Source of the DNA: Erwinia piriflorinigrans CFBP 5888
Lineage (GTDB): Bacteria; Pseudomonadota; Gammaproteobacteria; Enterobacterales; Enterobacteriaceae
Assembly: GCF_001050515.1 (NCBI RefSeq)
Contig: NZ_CAHS01000023.1
Coordinates: 97,951 to 161,950 of the forward strand
Length of the DNA: 64,000 nt
Direction of reading: 5' to 3'
The notes under the pieces were generated by a model that searched no databases, was not told the origin of the DNA, and saw only the letters and a list, made by a program, of their open reading frames with translations. This document shows, in pieces, positions 12,521-22,822 of this stretch. The position numbers and the translations under genes were made by a program. Position 1 is the stretch's first letter; every line of letters starts with the position of its first letter.

Positions 12521-13343
12521 ACATATCACTCCTGGTGCGAAACGTTAACGATAAAAAAACAGCATGAACTATCCTTCCTTCACTTTTCTAAAAAAGAATG
12601 AAAAGACGGGAAATAGCTATCTCCAAAATAATTAAATATCCGTTAAGGCGCTAAAAATATTATCAATATGAGACAGACACTAACCTGTGCACGTAAAGCG
12701 TTATCAGCAATGACGCATAGTAGGCCGCGCTATCTTATTCTCCACCCTGATAAGACGGTGGCCGATCCATAAAATGGAATATTGGCACATCTGCCGAACG
12801 ACATCAGAATAGTTAAACTTTGCCGTAAATAACAATATTTTACAATAATAACCATATCTTCACTTGTTGTAAAAAACAAAAAACGCGAAAAGGGCGAGAA
12901 AACGCGTGAGTCAGAGTTAAATAAAAACTCATGGCATAAATAAATAAAAAAACCTCGAATGCTATATTTATTCGGAATAATAGGTCGCATAAAAAAGTAA
13001 TGCGATTATTTGAATTCTGCCAAAAAACAGTAAGATAAAGGCTTATTTCAGAAGTCAAATAAGGACGAAATAAAACAGGAATTTCCTTACTCCTTTTTTA
13101 TTTAACACCGACTTCGCAAGGAGTGGACGGGGTTGGTATCCATCAGGCAACAATATGGCAGGCCAAATATGGCGGGGGATCGCGGAGATGGATAGGGACA
13201 GTGTTGCTGTGCTGAACCTGTCAGCACAGGAAAGGCAGCGATCGTTGCTTTAACCGGCGTCACCCTGCGCCTGGCGGCAGAAGGCGTTGACAGGGTAAGT
13301 TTGCAGATGTCAGGTATTCAAACGAAAAGGCCAGGGAAAGCAC
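12521..13343. other. AT-rich intergenic region between the InsA-like gene and phoU
   Basis: I see no credible gene. The stretch from about 12580 to 13120 is clearly AT-rich compared with its flanks, with many A-runs. A 9-bp perfect inverted repeat (CTGTGCTGA / TCAGCACAG) lies at 13207-13229. Short open frames on the minus strand show no recognisable family and no convincing ribosome-binding site. The region may be decayed transferred DNA. Confidence 0.6.
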
Positions 13344-13368
13344 GGCGTGCCGCAGAGATCGGCACGCC
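13344..13368 (-). terminator. Hairpin after phoU
   Basis: A 9-bp perfect stem (GGCGTGCCG / CGGCACGCC) with a seven-base loop sits just beyond the phoU stop. On the minus strand it is followed by a modest T-rich stretch (GTGCTTTCCC). It is the likely end of the pst operon. Confidence 0.6.
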
Positions 13369-13376
13369 AGAGAGAG

Positions 13377-14111
13377 TCAGGCGGGGTTGCTGCCGTGGCC
13401 ATCACCCGCCAGCAGTTTATCCAGCTGGTCGCCGCCGACATGGCGGAAATCATGGCCTTTAATAAAGTAAAAGATAATCTCGCAAATGTTCTGACAACGG
13501 TCGCCGATACGCTCAATGGCGCGGGCGCAGAACAGGGCCGTCAGCACGCTTGGGATGGTTCGTGGATCTTCCATCATATAGGTCATCAGCTGGCGAACAA
13601 TGCCCTCATACTCCTGATCAACCTTTCTATCCTCGCGGTAAATCTCTATCGCCGCGTTAAGATCCATACGCGCGAAAGCATCCAGCACGTCGTGCAGCAT
13701 TTGAATGGTATGACGTCCCAGTGACTCCAGGCTCACCAGCAGAGGCTGATGCTGCTGGGAAAACTTCTCCAGCGCGGTGCGGCTAATCTTCTCCGCCACA
13801 TCGCCAATGCGCTCCAGTTCAGAGATGGTTTTGATGATCGCCATCACCAGACGCAGGTCGCTGGCCGTTGGCTGGCGCTTGGCGATGATGCGCACGCAGG
13901 CTTCATCAATATCCACTTCCATCATATTGACCTGCTGGTCACCTTCGATCACCTTATTGGCCAGCTCTGCATCCTGATTGTGCATCGCGACGATCGCATC
14001 CGTTAACTGCTGTTCCACCATGCCGCCCATGGTCAACACTTGGGTGCGGATGTGCTCCAGCTCGGCGTTGAACTGGCCGGAGATATGTTTGTTCAGATTC
14101 AGGCTATCCAT
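13377..14111 (-). CDS. phoU: Phosphate signalling regulator PhoU
   Basis: PhoU links the Pst transporter to the PhoR/PhoB two-component system and keeps the Pho regulon off when phosphate is ample. The start is set at the ATG giving [20 protein letters not shown], as in E. coli; a few upstream codons are in frame but lack homology. The 244-residue protein is all-helical with two PhoU repeats carrying acidic metal-binding motifs such as ERIGDVAEK and ERIGDRCQN. It is the last gene of pstSCAB-phoU. Confidence 0.97.
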   Translation of the reverse strand: MDSLNLNKHISGQFNAELEHIRTQVLTMGGMVEQQLTDAIVAMHNQDAELANKVIEGDQQVNMMEVDIDEACVRIIAKRQPTASDLRLVMAIIKTISELERIGDVAEKISRTALEKFSQQHQPLLVSLESLGRHTIQMLHDVLDAFARMDLNAAIEIYREDRKVDQEYEGIVRQLMTYMMEDPRTIPSVLTALFCARAIERIGDRCQNICEIIFYFIKGHDFRHVGGDQLDKLLAGDGHGSNPA

Positions 14112-14128
14112 TATTTTCTCCCGCCATA

Positions 14129-14938
<810 letters not shown>

Positions 14939-14942
14939 TCAA

Positions 14943-15830
14943 TTAATGTTTGCTTTTGGCGAAGACAACGCGTGCCAGAATGTTCAGTAACAGCACGCAC
15001 AGAGTAATAATCAGCACGCCCGCCCAGGCCAGACTCTGCCATTCGGCAAACGGGCTCATGGCGAACTTGAAGATAGTCACCGGCAGGTTAGCCAGCGGCT
15101 GCATCATGTCGGTGCTCCAGAACTGATTCGACAGCGAGGTAAACAGCAGCGGAGCCGTTTCCCCGGCAATACGGGCTATCGCCAGCAACACGCCGGTCAA
15201 AATTCCAGAGACCGATGCTTTCAGGGTAATAGCCGAAATCATCTTCCATTTCGGCGTTCCCAGCGCGTAGGCCGCCTCACGCAGGCTGTCCGGTACCAGC
15301 TTCAACATATTTTCAGTGGTACGGATAACAATCGGGATCTGTAACAGCGCCAACGCGATCATCCCGGCCCAGCCGGAAAAGTGCTGCATCTGGGCCACCA
15401 CCACGGTGTACACAAACAGCCCGACCACAATCGAAGGGGCCGACAGCAGAATATCGTTGATAAAGCGGATCGTTTCGGCCAGCCAGGACTTGCGCCCGTA
15501 TTCGGCCAGGTAGATGCCCGCCATAATGCCAAGCGGCGTACCGACCGCCGTGGCCCAGAAGATCAGCAGGCCGCTGCCCGCCAGGGCATTGGCCAGACCG
15601 CCGCCTGCCGTATTCGGCGGCGGCGTGTTTTCGGTAAACAGCGCCAGCGACATACCATCCATGCCGCGCGTTACGGTAGAAAACAGGATCCAAACCAGCC
15701 AAAACAGACCAAAGGCCATCGTTAGTAATGACAGAGTGAGGGCAATGCGGTTTTTCAGCCGCCGCCATGCCTGCATTTTACGGCGTGAGGCGAGCAACGC
15801 ATCGTGCGCCTGTAGTTCAATGGTGGTCAT
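14943..15830 (-). CDS. pstA: Phosphate ABC transporter permease PstA
   Basis: This is one of two inner-membrane permease subunits of the Pst phosphate importer. The 295-residue protein has about six hydrophobic segments and the ABC-permease loop region [14 protein letters not shown] that contacts PstB. Its start overlaps the pstC stop by four bases. Confidence 0.97.
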   Translation of the reverse strand: MTTIELQAHDALLASRRKMQAWRRLKNRIALTLSLLTMAFGLFWLVWILFSTVTRGMDGMSLALFTENTPPPNTAGGGLANALAGSGLLIFWATAVGTPLGIMAGIYLAEYGRKSWLAETIRFINDILLSAPSIVVGLFVYTVVVAQMQHFSGWAGMIALALLQIPIVIRTTENMLKLVPDSLREAAYALGTPKWKMISAITLKASVSGILTGVLLAIARIAGETAPLLFTSLSNQFWSTDMMQPLANLPVTIFKFAMSPFAEWQSLAWAGVLIITLCVLLLNILARVVFAKSKH

Positions 15831-16789
15831 GAGCGTGCTCCTTCACTTTTCGCCAGGCGCAGGATCATCAGTTTGGAACAGGCCAACACGATAAAGGTGA
15901 TGACAAACAGGATCAGCCCCAGTTCCATCAGCGCGGCGGTATGCACGCCGGACTCAGCTTCGGCAAATTCGTTAGCCAGCGCCGAGGTAATGCTGTTGCC
16001 GGGCATAAACAGTGAGGCGCTGTCGAGCTGGTAGGTGTTACCAATAATAAAGGTGACCGCCATCGTTTCACCCAGCGCACGCCCCAGCCCCAACATCACC
16101 CCGCCAATCACCCCGTTTTTGGTGAACGGCAGAACAATCCGCCAGATAACTTCCCAGGTGGTGCATCCAATGCCGTAAGCCGACTCTTTCATCATCACCG
16201 GCGTCTGTTCGAATACGTCACGCATCACCGAAGCGATATAAGGAATAATCATTATCGCCAAGATAATCCCGGCGGCGAGAATACCGATACCAAAAGCCGG
16301 GCCGGAGAACAACGCACCGACAATCGGCACGTTGGCCAGCACCTCGCCGACCGGCTGCTGGAACCAGGTGGCAAACAGCGGAGCAAAAATAAACAGCCCC
16401 CACATGCCATAGACAATGCTGGGGATAGCCGCCAGCAGTTCGATGGCAACGCCCAGCGGACGGCGCAGCCAGCCCGGAGCCAGTTCAGTCAGGAATAGGG
16501 CGATGCCAAAACTGACCGGAACGGCGATCAGCAGGGCAATAATCGAGGTGACGACAGTGCCGTAGATCGGCACCAGCGCACCAAACTGTTCGTTCGGCGC
16601 ATCCCACTCTTTATTCCACAGGAACGAGAAGCCAAATTTCTGAATGCTCGGCCATGAGGAGATCAGCAGGGAAACGATGATGCCGCCGAGCAGCAACAGC
16701 ACAATCAGCGCAGCCAGTTTCACCAGCGCGCTGAAGATGATGTCGCCCTGTTTCCCAGGGGCCTTAAATGTCGGCTTGGTTGCAGCCAT
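15827..16789 (-). CDS. pstC: Phosphate ABC transporter permease PstC
   Basis: This is the partner permease of PstA. The start at 16789 gives [16 protein letters not shown] and 320 residues, close to the E. coli length of 319; a longer frame upstream would read into the hairpin-rich pstS-pstC gap. It has about six membrane segments and the EAA-type cytoplasmic loop ([20 protein letters not shown]). The 97-bp gap from pstS contains two strong hairpins. Confidence 0.97.
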   Translation of the reverse strand: MAATKPTFKAPGKQGDIIFSALVKLAALIVLLLLGGIIVSLLISSWPSIQKFGFSFLWNKEWDAPNEQFGALVPIYGTVVTSIIALLIAVPVSFGIALFLTELAPGWLRRPLGVAIELLAAIPSIVYGMWGLFIFAPLFATWFQQPVGEVLANVPIVGALFSGPAFGIGILAAGIILAIMIIPYIASVMRDVFEQTPVMMKESAYGIGCTTWEVIWRIVLPFTKNGVIGGVMLGLGRALGETMAVTFIIGNTYQLDSASLFMPGNSITSALANEFAEAESGVHTAALMELGLILFVITFIVLACSKLMILRLAKSEGARS

Positions 16790-16821
16790 AGAATTCTCGA
16801 GTCGGTTACAGCTGATACATC

Positions 16822-16876
16822 GCGGGCAAGGCAAGCCTTGCCCGCACGGGTTACCTGCGCCACATTTAATGTGGCG
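16822..16876 (-). terminator. Two hairpins between pstS and pstC
   Basis: Two perfect inverted repeats lie side by side. The first has an 11-bp stem at 16822-16845 (GCGGGCAAGGC / GCCTTGCCCGC). The second has a 9-bp stem at 16858-16876 (CGCCACATT / AATGTGGCG). In the pst direction they follow pstS, so they probably stabilise the pstS mRNA end and reduce read-through. This fits the need for much more binding protein than permease. Confidence 0.65.
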
Positions 16877-16886
16877 TTTTAAGCAA

Positions 16887-17927
16887 TTAGTACAACGCGT
16901 TACCTGAGCTGTCTTTCACGTTGGTTTTCCAGGCGGCGCGAATTTGTTCTACCACAGAATCCGGCAGTGACGCGTAGTCGAGAGCCGTGGTGGTTTTGCC
17001 GCCGTTTTTGTAAGCCCAGTCAAAGAACTTCAGCACCGCTGCGCCTTTCTCTGCATTAGCCTGCTCTTTATGTACCAGAATAAAGGTGGTTGAAGTGATT
17101 GGCCACGCATTGTCCCCTTTCTGGTAGGTCAGATCCTGCGCGAACGAGGTGCTCCAGTCAGCGCCTTTAGCCGCATCACTGAAGCTTTTTTCGCTCGGTG
17201 CAATCGCTTTACCATCCGCATCGACCAGTTTGGTATAAGCAAGGCTGTTCTGTTTCGCATACGCGTATTCGACATAACCGATAGAGCCGGGCAGACGTTG
17301 TACGAATGCGGCCACGCCGTCATTGCCCTTACCACCCAAGCCTACCGGCCAGTTAACGGTACTGCCTTTCCCAACTTTGCTGCTCCAGTCTTCGTTCACT
17401 TTAGACAGATAGCTGGTGAAGACAAATGACGTACCGGAACCATCAGCGCGGCGCACCACGTTGATATTAGAATCTGGCAGCTTCACGCCCGGGTTCAGTT
17501 TAGCGATCGCCGGATCGTTCCACTTCTTGATGGTGCCGAGGTAGATATCACCCACGGTTTTACCATCCAGCGTGAGCTGACCGGATTGAATACCCGGGAT
17601 ATTCACCGCCAGTACCACCCCACCGATCACCGTCGGGAACTGGAACAGGCCATTTTTGGCTAAATCTTCATCTTTCATCGGCGCATCTGATGCGCCGAAA
17701 TCGACGGTTTTAGCAATAATTTGCTTCACGCCGCCGGAAGAACCGATACCCTGATAGTTAACCTGGCTACCCGTAGCGGTGTTGTACTCTGCCGCCCACT
17801 TATTATAAACCGGTGCCGGGAAGGTGCCGCCAGCACCGGTCAGATTGGTTGCCGCCATCGCAGATACGGCGCTCAGAGAAAGGGTTAACGCAACGCATTG
17901 AGCCAGGGTTTTGTGCATCAAAGTCAT
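16887..17927 (-). CDS. pstS: Periplasmic phosphate-binding protein PstS
   Basis: PstS captures phosphate in the periplasm and delivers it to PstCA. The start at 17927 follows a strong ribosome site (GGAGGGAAT). The 346 residues begin with a Sec signal peptide ([10 protein letters not shown]..., cleavage probably after AMA). The mature protein opens with [17 protein letters not shown]. Phosphate-contact motifs are clear: [20 protein letters not shown] and [17 protein letters not shown] Pho-box array lies upstream. Confidence 0.98.
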   Translation of the reverse strand: MTLMHKTLAQCVALTLSLSAVSAMAATNLTGAGGTFPAPVYNKWAAEYNTATGSQVNYQGIGSSGGVKQIIAKTVDFGASDAPMKDEDLAKNGLFQFPTVIGGVVLAVNIPGIQSGQLTLDGKTVGDIYLGTIKKWNDPAIAKLNPGVKLPDSNINVVRRADGSGTSFVFTSYLSKVNEDWSSKVGKGSTVNWPVGLGGKGNDGVAAFVQRLPGSIGYVEYAYAKQNSLAYTKLVDADGKAIAPSEKSFSDAAKGADWSTSFAQDLTYQKGDNAWPITSTTFILVHKEQANAEKGAAVLKFFDWAYKNGGKTTTALDYASLPDSVVEQIRAAWKTNVKDSSGNALY

Positions 17928-18002
17928 ATTCCCTCCACGGGATAATAAAGTCAGGTCGGTTACCGTGTTCGTATGATTAATTATTGCTGCTGAAGGCAAA
18001 AT

Positions 18003-18053
18003 AGGACAGTTTGGTGACAGTAAAATGTCGCTAATATGACAGATTTATGACAG
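18003..18053 (-). promoter_or_regulatory. Tandem Pho boxes upstream of pstS
   Basis: Read on the minus strand, five units spaced 11 bp apart begin CTGTCAT, CTGTCAT, GCGACAT, CTGTCAC and CTGTCCT. The first pair forms a perfect Pho box (CTGTCATAAATCTGTCAT, 18036-18053) and the last pair a second one (18003-18020), with a degenerate half-site between. A -10-like TATTTT follows at 18003-17998. PhoB activation of pstS is strongly indicated. Confidence 0.9.
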
Positions 18054-18184
18054 ACAGCGGCAGCCAGGGTGGCATCTGGAAAAGTTGGCCGCCCGACGGC
18101 GGATTCGGGCTGGCTCTGTTATCGCTACGAAAATGAGATCGCTGACCAAAGCATGCGCCAGGATCCGTCAAAAACGGCTTACCT

Positions 18185-20491
18185 TTAGCGTACCTCATCC
18201 CCTTTAAGCCCCAGTTGGTAAGCGGGCGGCCCCGGTAACATCGGCTGCGCCTCTCCCCTGACCCAGGCGGGGAAACTATCCATCCACCAGCGGCTCAGCG
18301 GGTGGCCACTTTGCCCTGAAGGCAGACTCAATATGGCCTGAGACTCTTCACCAGGGGAGACCACCATCCGCTCTGAAGCGCCGAAACGCGGGCGGTTGAC
18401 ATGAATAACATTGTTGTCACCGGAAAGCGCGACTGACGGAGAGCGCAGATAATGCCCGACTACCGGTAACGCTTTTGCCAGCGGATGCGCATAGTCACTG
18501 CGATTTATCTCTCCCCAACGTGTTTTACCCGAATCCCGTTTTTTCCAGCTATCTGCCAGGGTGGAGCGGGTCCACGCCTGCCAATCCGCTGAACCGGGCG
18601 GCACCCATTTTTCGGCGTTCATCAGCGCCAGCATCGTTTCATCCCACCGTGGGTTTGCCCGACGGTAGTACGCCTGCGGCCACTGTTGAGAAAGCGTGTT
18701 GTCCAGACCGCCAAAGATGCTGGCGTACATATCGTCGCGCCATTGGGCGATCAGCGCATACCCCGTAGAATCCGCGTCAGCATGACCATTCCATTGGCGA
18801 AGCAGGCTGCGCATCTGCTCATAGGCCGGATCTTCACCCTGTTGAGGATTGGCTAAACTTTTTAGCAGCCAATCGCGCCAAACGGCAGCCAGCGGCGCCT
18901 CATCATTCAACTGTAGGCGGTACATTTGCTTTTCATCCGCGTCCGTTTGCTTTGTCAGCCGTTGAGTAATGGCACTGGCGCGCACGCCGATATCGGCCCC
19001 CCCGTCGCCAAGCCTCTCTCCTTGCCGATCAAACAGCAGACGGTTATTGGCGGTCACAATCATGCCATCCGCAGGGTTGATGGCTTGAGGATGTGCCGCC
19101 GCTGGCAGCGGCTGCCAGCGGTTTTCAGCGGACGCACGCACAGGGGAACGCGTCTGTTCCCCTGCCGTCGAACGATCTGCCAACGTACCTGCCAGCGTCC
19201 AGCCAATATTGCCCTGACTATCTGCGACCAGCAGGTTTTGCGCCGGGATGCCGGCCTGTTTACCGGCGGCTAATGCCGACGGCACCGATTCGGCGTCATC
19301 CAGCATGGCCAGGTTGAGATTCAGCGCACCCGGTAACTGCAATACCCAGTGCATCGCCATATCACCGCGTGGCGTGGTAACAACTGGCCCCCACTGACTG
19401 CTGCGCAGGGTAAGCGTTTGCGACTTACCCTGATTGACCCGCAGCATTTCCGTGTGCGTCTCTGTTTTCATCGTCTTATCGGCGACAACCCAGTCAAACG
19501 TATCGACGTAGCTGTTGGTAAAACCCCAGGCAATATGGCCATTACTGCCGCTCAGTAACAGGGGTAAGCCCGGCAGTGTAATCCCCGTCAGGCTTCTTTT
19601 TTGTGTGCTCTGGTTAATCCGGGCCTGATACCAGATACCGGGCAACCCCAGCCCCAGGTGCATATCATTGGCCAGAATGGCCTTACCGTTGCGGCTTAAT
19701 AACCAGCCATTACTGCCTTTCATGCCTTCGTCGGGTAGCGCGGATGCTGAATCGACGTGCGCCTGTCCCCACCATGCGGGTGCGGAGGTGGGGATGGCGG
19801 CAGCGGCAGGGACGCTGCCTGCCAGCGGCCTGTCCCATCGGCTGGCTTCAGGCAGCAGGAAGGCCTGTTGCTGCGCGTTGTTGTCAGCAATCCAGCCGCG
19901 CGCATATTCACGGCCCGCCTGATTACCCTGGAGATCAAAATACATCGCGGCAATGACCAGCAGGCTATCCTCTTCATGCCAGGGTTGCGGCGAGGTGCGC
20001 AGAACCCAGTACTCAAAGGGTCTGCTTTGCAGGGCATGCAGGCCGGCATTAACCCCGGCGGTATAGCCCGTCAGACGCTGCCGCTGGCTGGCGGGCAATT
20101 GTGACAGGGCATGACGCGCCTGGGCGCGCAGCTGAAAAATTCGCCTCTGGCGGTCAAGGGTCAGACCACTTTTACCCACCAGCTCTGCCAGCTCTCCTGC
20201 TGCACTACGGCGCAGCAGATCCATTTGGAAAAAACGGTCCTGGGCATGGAGAAACCCGAGCGCGAACCAGGCCTGCTGACTGTTGCTGGCCGAAATATCC
20301 GGCACCCCTCGCGGGTCTCGCTGGATCGTCGCCTGCCCGTTTAGCCCGGAAACCCGCTGGGTTCCCTCACGCTGCGGCAAACTCTGATACAGCGCCACGC
20401 CAGCCACCGCGCCCGCTAACACCACCAGCACGGCAATGACACCCATCGTCATCAGCGCGATTTTTCCCGTACGGCGCAAAATTTTTACCAT
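18185..20491 (-). CDS. Membrane-anchored penicillin-acylase family (Ntn) amidohydrolase
   Basis: Members of this family cleave amide bonds after self-processing to a heterodimer with an N-terminal serine nucleophile. The 768-residue protein begins with basic residues and a hydrophobic segment (about residues 11-33), indicating a signal anchor or signal peptide and a periplasmic enzyme. The predicted cleavage site is at GMKG|SNGW, with Ser260 as nucleophile. Downstream family motifs are present: NDMHLGLGLPGIWY and GSNGHIAWGFTNSYVD. It ends the biosynthetic operon, 19 bp after the LysE-type gene. By analogy with PvdQ, it could remove a fatty-acyl cap placed by the FAAL domain; the true substrate is unknown. 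Confidence 0.88.
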   Translation of the reverse strand: MVKILRRTGKIALMTMGVIAVLVVLAGAVAGVALYQSLPQREGTQRVSGLNGQATIQRDPRGVPDISASNSQQAWFALGFLHAQDRFFQMDLLRRSAAGELAELVGKSGLTLDRQRRIFQLRAQARHALSQLPASQRQRLTGYTAGVNAGLHALQSRPFEYWVLRTSPQPWHEEDSLLVIAAMYFDLQGNQAGREYARGWIADNNAQQQAFLLPEASRWDRPLAGSVPAAAAIPTSAPAWWGQAHVDSASALPDEGMKGSNGWLLSRNGKAILANDMHLGLGLPGIWYQARINQSTQKRSLTGITLPGLPLLLSGSNGHIAWGFTNSYVDTFDWVVADKTMKTETHTEMLRVNQGKSQTLTLRSSQWGPVVTTPRGDMAMHWVLQLPGALNLNLAMLDDAESVPSALAAGKQAGIPAQNLLVADSQGNIGWTLAGTLADRSTAGEQTRSPVRASAENRWQPLPAAAHPQAINPADGMIVTANNRLLFDRQGERLGDGGADIGVRASAITQRLTKQTDADEKQMYRLQLNDEAPLAAVWRDWLLKSLANPQQGEDPAYEQMRSLLRQWNGHADADSTGYALIAQWRDDMYASIFGGLDNTLSQQWPQAYYRRANPRWDETMLALMNAEKWVPPGSADWQAWTRSTLADSWKKRDSGKTRWGEINRSDYAHPLAKALPVVGHYLRSPSVALSGDNNVIHVNRPRFGASERMVVSPGEESQAILSLPSGQSGHPLSRWWMDSFPAWVRGEAQPMLPGPPAYQLGLKGDEVR

Positions 20492-20510
20492 AACCCTCTG
20501 ATTCCTTTTT

Positions 20511-21143
20511 TCAGGCGAATAGCACCAGCGATGCCGAACATAACAACAACAGCGCGCAGATCACCTCTAATACGCGACGCCCGCGACCAGGCCCTTTATT
20601 GATCTTGCGTGCCAGCGTCGCGCTGGCGAGGGTATAACCCAGCAATACCGGATACTCCAGTACGATAGCCAGCAGCCCCAGCAGCAGTATCGCCCATCCA
20701 CCCTGACCTTGTGCGCTGCCGATAAATACCGGCAACAGCGCACAAAAGAACAGTAGCGATTTGGGGTTGGAGAGTTGCAGCAGAAGACTTTCACGGAACA
20801 GCCCGCTCAACCCCTGTTGCGGGTTTGCGCGGGTTCTGACCGCAGCGGTTTGCGAAGAAAACCACAGCCGTTTCACCGCCAGCCATACCAGATACAGTGC
20901 GCCGGCATAGCGTAGCGCCGTATACATCGTGGGCCATGCCATCAGCAACGCCCCCAGTCCGATAGCGGAAAGCAGGCAGTAGATGGCATTACCGCTTAAC
21001 ACCCCCAGCACGGAGACCTGCGCCCGCAGCCATCCTTGCGTAAAAGCGTGACTGGTGACTTGCATCACCGCAGGGCCCGGCGTCAGGTTGAGCGCCAGGT
21101 TAGTCGAAATAAACGTGAACAGCATGCCTGATTCAATCATCAT
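20511..21143 (-). CDS. LysE/RhtB family exporter
   Basis: This 210-residue inner-membrane protein has about six hydrophobic segments and the LysE/RhtB hallmark NLTPGPAVMQVTSHAFTQGW near the N-terminus, plus SNPKSLLFF later. Family members export amino acids or small derivatives such as homoserine lactones. Its start overlaps the NAD synthetase stop by four bases, so it belongs to the biosynthetic operon. It may export the product, an intermediate or an amino-acid by-product. The substrate cannot be read from sequence. Confidence 0.85.
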   Translation of the reverse strand: MMIESGMLFTFISTNLALNLTPGPAVMQVTSHAFTQGWLRAQVSVLGVLSGNAIYCLLSAIGLGALLMAWPTMYTALRYAGALYLVWLAVKRLWFSSQTAAVRTRANPQQGLSGLFRESLLLQLSNPKSLLFFCALLPVFIGSAQGQGGWAILLLGLLAIVLEYPVLLGYTLASATLARKINKGPGRGRRVLEVICALLLLCSASLVLFA

Positions 21144-22822
21144 ACGGACGCCCCTCTGTCTGTGGTGAAGCTAAACCCGTGAGTGATGGGATAGCGTCGT
21201 TCGCGAGAAAGCGCCATGTCGCTGATTTTTGTCCCTGGGGCTGCCTGACGGCGCTTATACTCCGCCCCTTCCAGTAACGCGGCCACCCGGCGAATATCCG
21301 CAGGCTCGAACCCTTTGGCGGCAATATCTCTGTCGGTCAGGTTCTCTTCAATCAGCATATGCAGCAAGGCATCCAGCACCTCATAAGGTGGCAGGCTGTC
21401 GCTGTCCTGCTGACCGGGTTTCAGCTCCGCACTGGGGGCTTTGGTGAGGATCGTCTGCGGGATGACGTCTAACCCCTGCATGCGGCCACTTAACGGCAGA
21501 TGCTGGTTACGCCAGTGACACAGGGCATACACCTGGGTTTTATAGACGTCTTTCAGCGGATTAAATCCACCGCACATATCGCCATAGAGGGTGCAATACC
21601 CCACGGCGACCTCCGATTTATTTCCGGTCGAAAGCAGCAGGGCCTGCCACTGATTGGACAATGCCATCAGCAGCGTTCCCCGGCTGCGCGCCTGAATATT
21701 TTGCCCGGTGAGATCCTTTATCGGCTCGTCCACCAGTAAATCTGACAGCGTCTGTTCAAGCGCCGTGTGCGCCCCGGCTATCGGCAACAGGCTAAGCCCG
21801 ATAGCGCAACGTTGTGCCAGCTCGCGGGCATCGTCCAGGCTGCCCTGGCTGCTGTAACGTGAGGGCAGCATCACCGCCCGTACCTGCTGCGCGCCCAGCG
21901 CATCGGCGGCGAGAACCGCAACCAGCGCGGAGTCGATACCGCCGGAAAGCCCCAACAGCACCTGTGAAAAGCCGTTTTTTCTGACGTAATCCCGCAGCCC
22001 CCACATCAGGGCCGTATAGATTTCGCCCAGGCTATCAATCTGTTCAGCACGCAGGGGCTGCCCGTTGACCGGTTGGCCTGTTTTCACCTCCAGCCGTAGT
22101 GAATAATGCGTTTCCTGCCAGGCTGGCCAGCGCTCGGTCACCTCGCCCTGGGCATTCACGACGCAGCCACCGCCGTCAAAAACCAGCTCATCCTGGCCGC
22201 CGAGCAAATTGAAATAGACCACGGGAAGCCCGGTCTCAGCGGCTCTTTGCCGCAGCACCTGTAGGCGTTGACCATATTTGTTCTGCGTCCAGGGGCTGGC
22301 GTTGAGTGAGATCAGGATCGTCGCCCCTGCCTGTTTTAACGTCTGCGACACTTCAGGGAGCCAGACGTCCTCGCAGATCATGACACCTAACAGCTGTCCG
22401 CGAAACGCCACCGGGCAAGGCTCATTGCCAGAGGCAAACCAGCGCAACTCATCAAAAACACCGTAGGTCGGCAGCTGATACTTGGCGGTAACCTGAACAA
22501 TTTCGCCGCGTTCAATCAGCAGCGCGCCATTGATCAGTCTCCCCTGATAAAACCAGGGCGTTGTGAGCATCAGCGCGGTGTGCATCGTCGCCGAAACGGC
22601 AACAAGATGTTCGACGGTGCGTTCCGTCTGCTGCATAAAAGCGTGCCGCAGCACTAAATCTTCTGCCGGATACCCCGACAGCGCCATTTCCGGCAAAAAT
22701 AAGAGATCGACGCCACGTAATTCAGCCTCACGCCAGGCGTGCAAAATCCGCTGGCTGTTGCCCCCGACATCACCCACTCGGCTGTTAAGCACACAGAACT
22801 CAAAACACAAATCGTCAGTCAT
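21140..22822 (-). CDS. nadE: Glutamine-dependent NAD(+) synthetase
   Basis: This 560-residue enzyme amidates nicotinate adenine dinucleotide to NAD using glutamine. The start at 22822 (MTDDLCFEFCVLNSRVGDVG) overlaps the thioesterase stop by four bases. The N-terminal nitrilase-type glutaminase shows its Glu-Lys-Cys triad in FLPEMALSGYP, AKYQLPTYGVFDE and MICEDVWLPE. The C-terminal synthetase has the ATP loop LSGGIDSALVAVLAADALG and STGNKSEVAVGYCTLYGD. E. coli uses a shorter ammonia-dependent NadE, so a two-domain enzyme fixed in a biosynthetic operon is unusual. It may boost NAD supply or amidate a pathway intermediate. Confidence 0.9.
   Translation of the reverse strand: MTDDLCFEFCVLNSRVGDVGGNSQRILHAWREAELRGVDLLFLPEMALSGYPAEDLVLRHAFMQQTERTVEHLVAVSATMHTALMLTTPWFYQGRLINGALLIERGEIVQVTAKYQLPTYGVFDELRWFASGNEPCPVAFRGQLLGVMICEDVWLPEVSQTLKQAGATILISLNASPWTQNKYGQRLQVLRQRAAETGLPVVYFNLLGGQDELVFDGGGCVVNAQGEVTERWPAWQETHYSLRLEVKTGQPVNGQPLRAEQIDSLGEIYTALMWGLRDYVRKNGFSQVLLGLSGGIDSALVAVLAADALGAQQVRAVMLPSRYSSQGSLDDARELAQRCAIGLSLLPIAGAHTALEQTLSDLLVDEPIKDLTGQNIQARSRGTLLMALSNQWQALLLSTGNKSEVAVGYCTLYGDMCGGFNPLKDVYKTQVYALCHWRNQHLPLSGRMQGLDVIPQTILTKAPSAELKPGQQDSDSLPPYEVLDALLHMLIEENLTDRDIAAKGFEPADIRRVAALLEGAEYKRRQAAPGTKISDMALSRERRYPITHGFSFTTDRGASV

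Noticed and set aside
12730..13058. Short minus-strand frames in the AT-rich gap before phoU
   Set aside because: No ribosome sites and low-complexity composition; AT-rich DNA gives such frames by chance.
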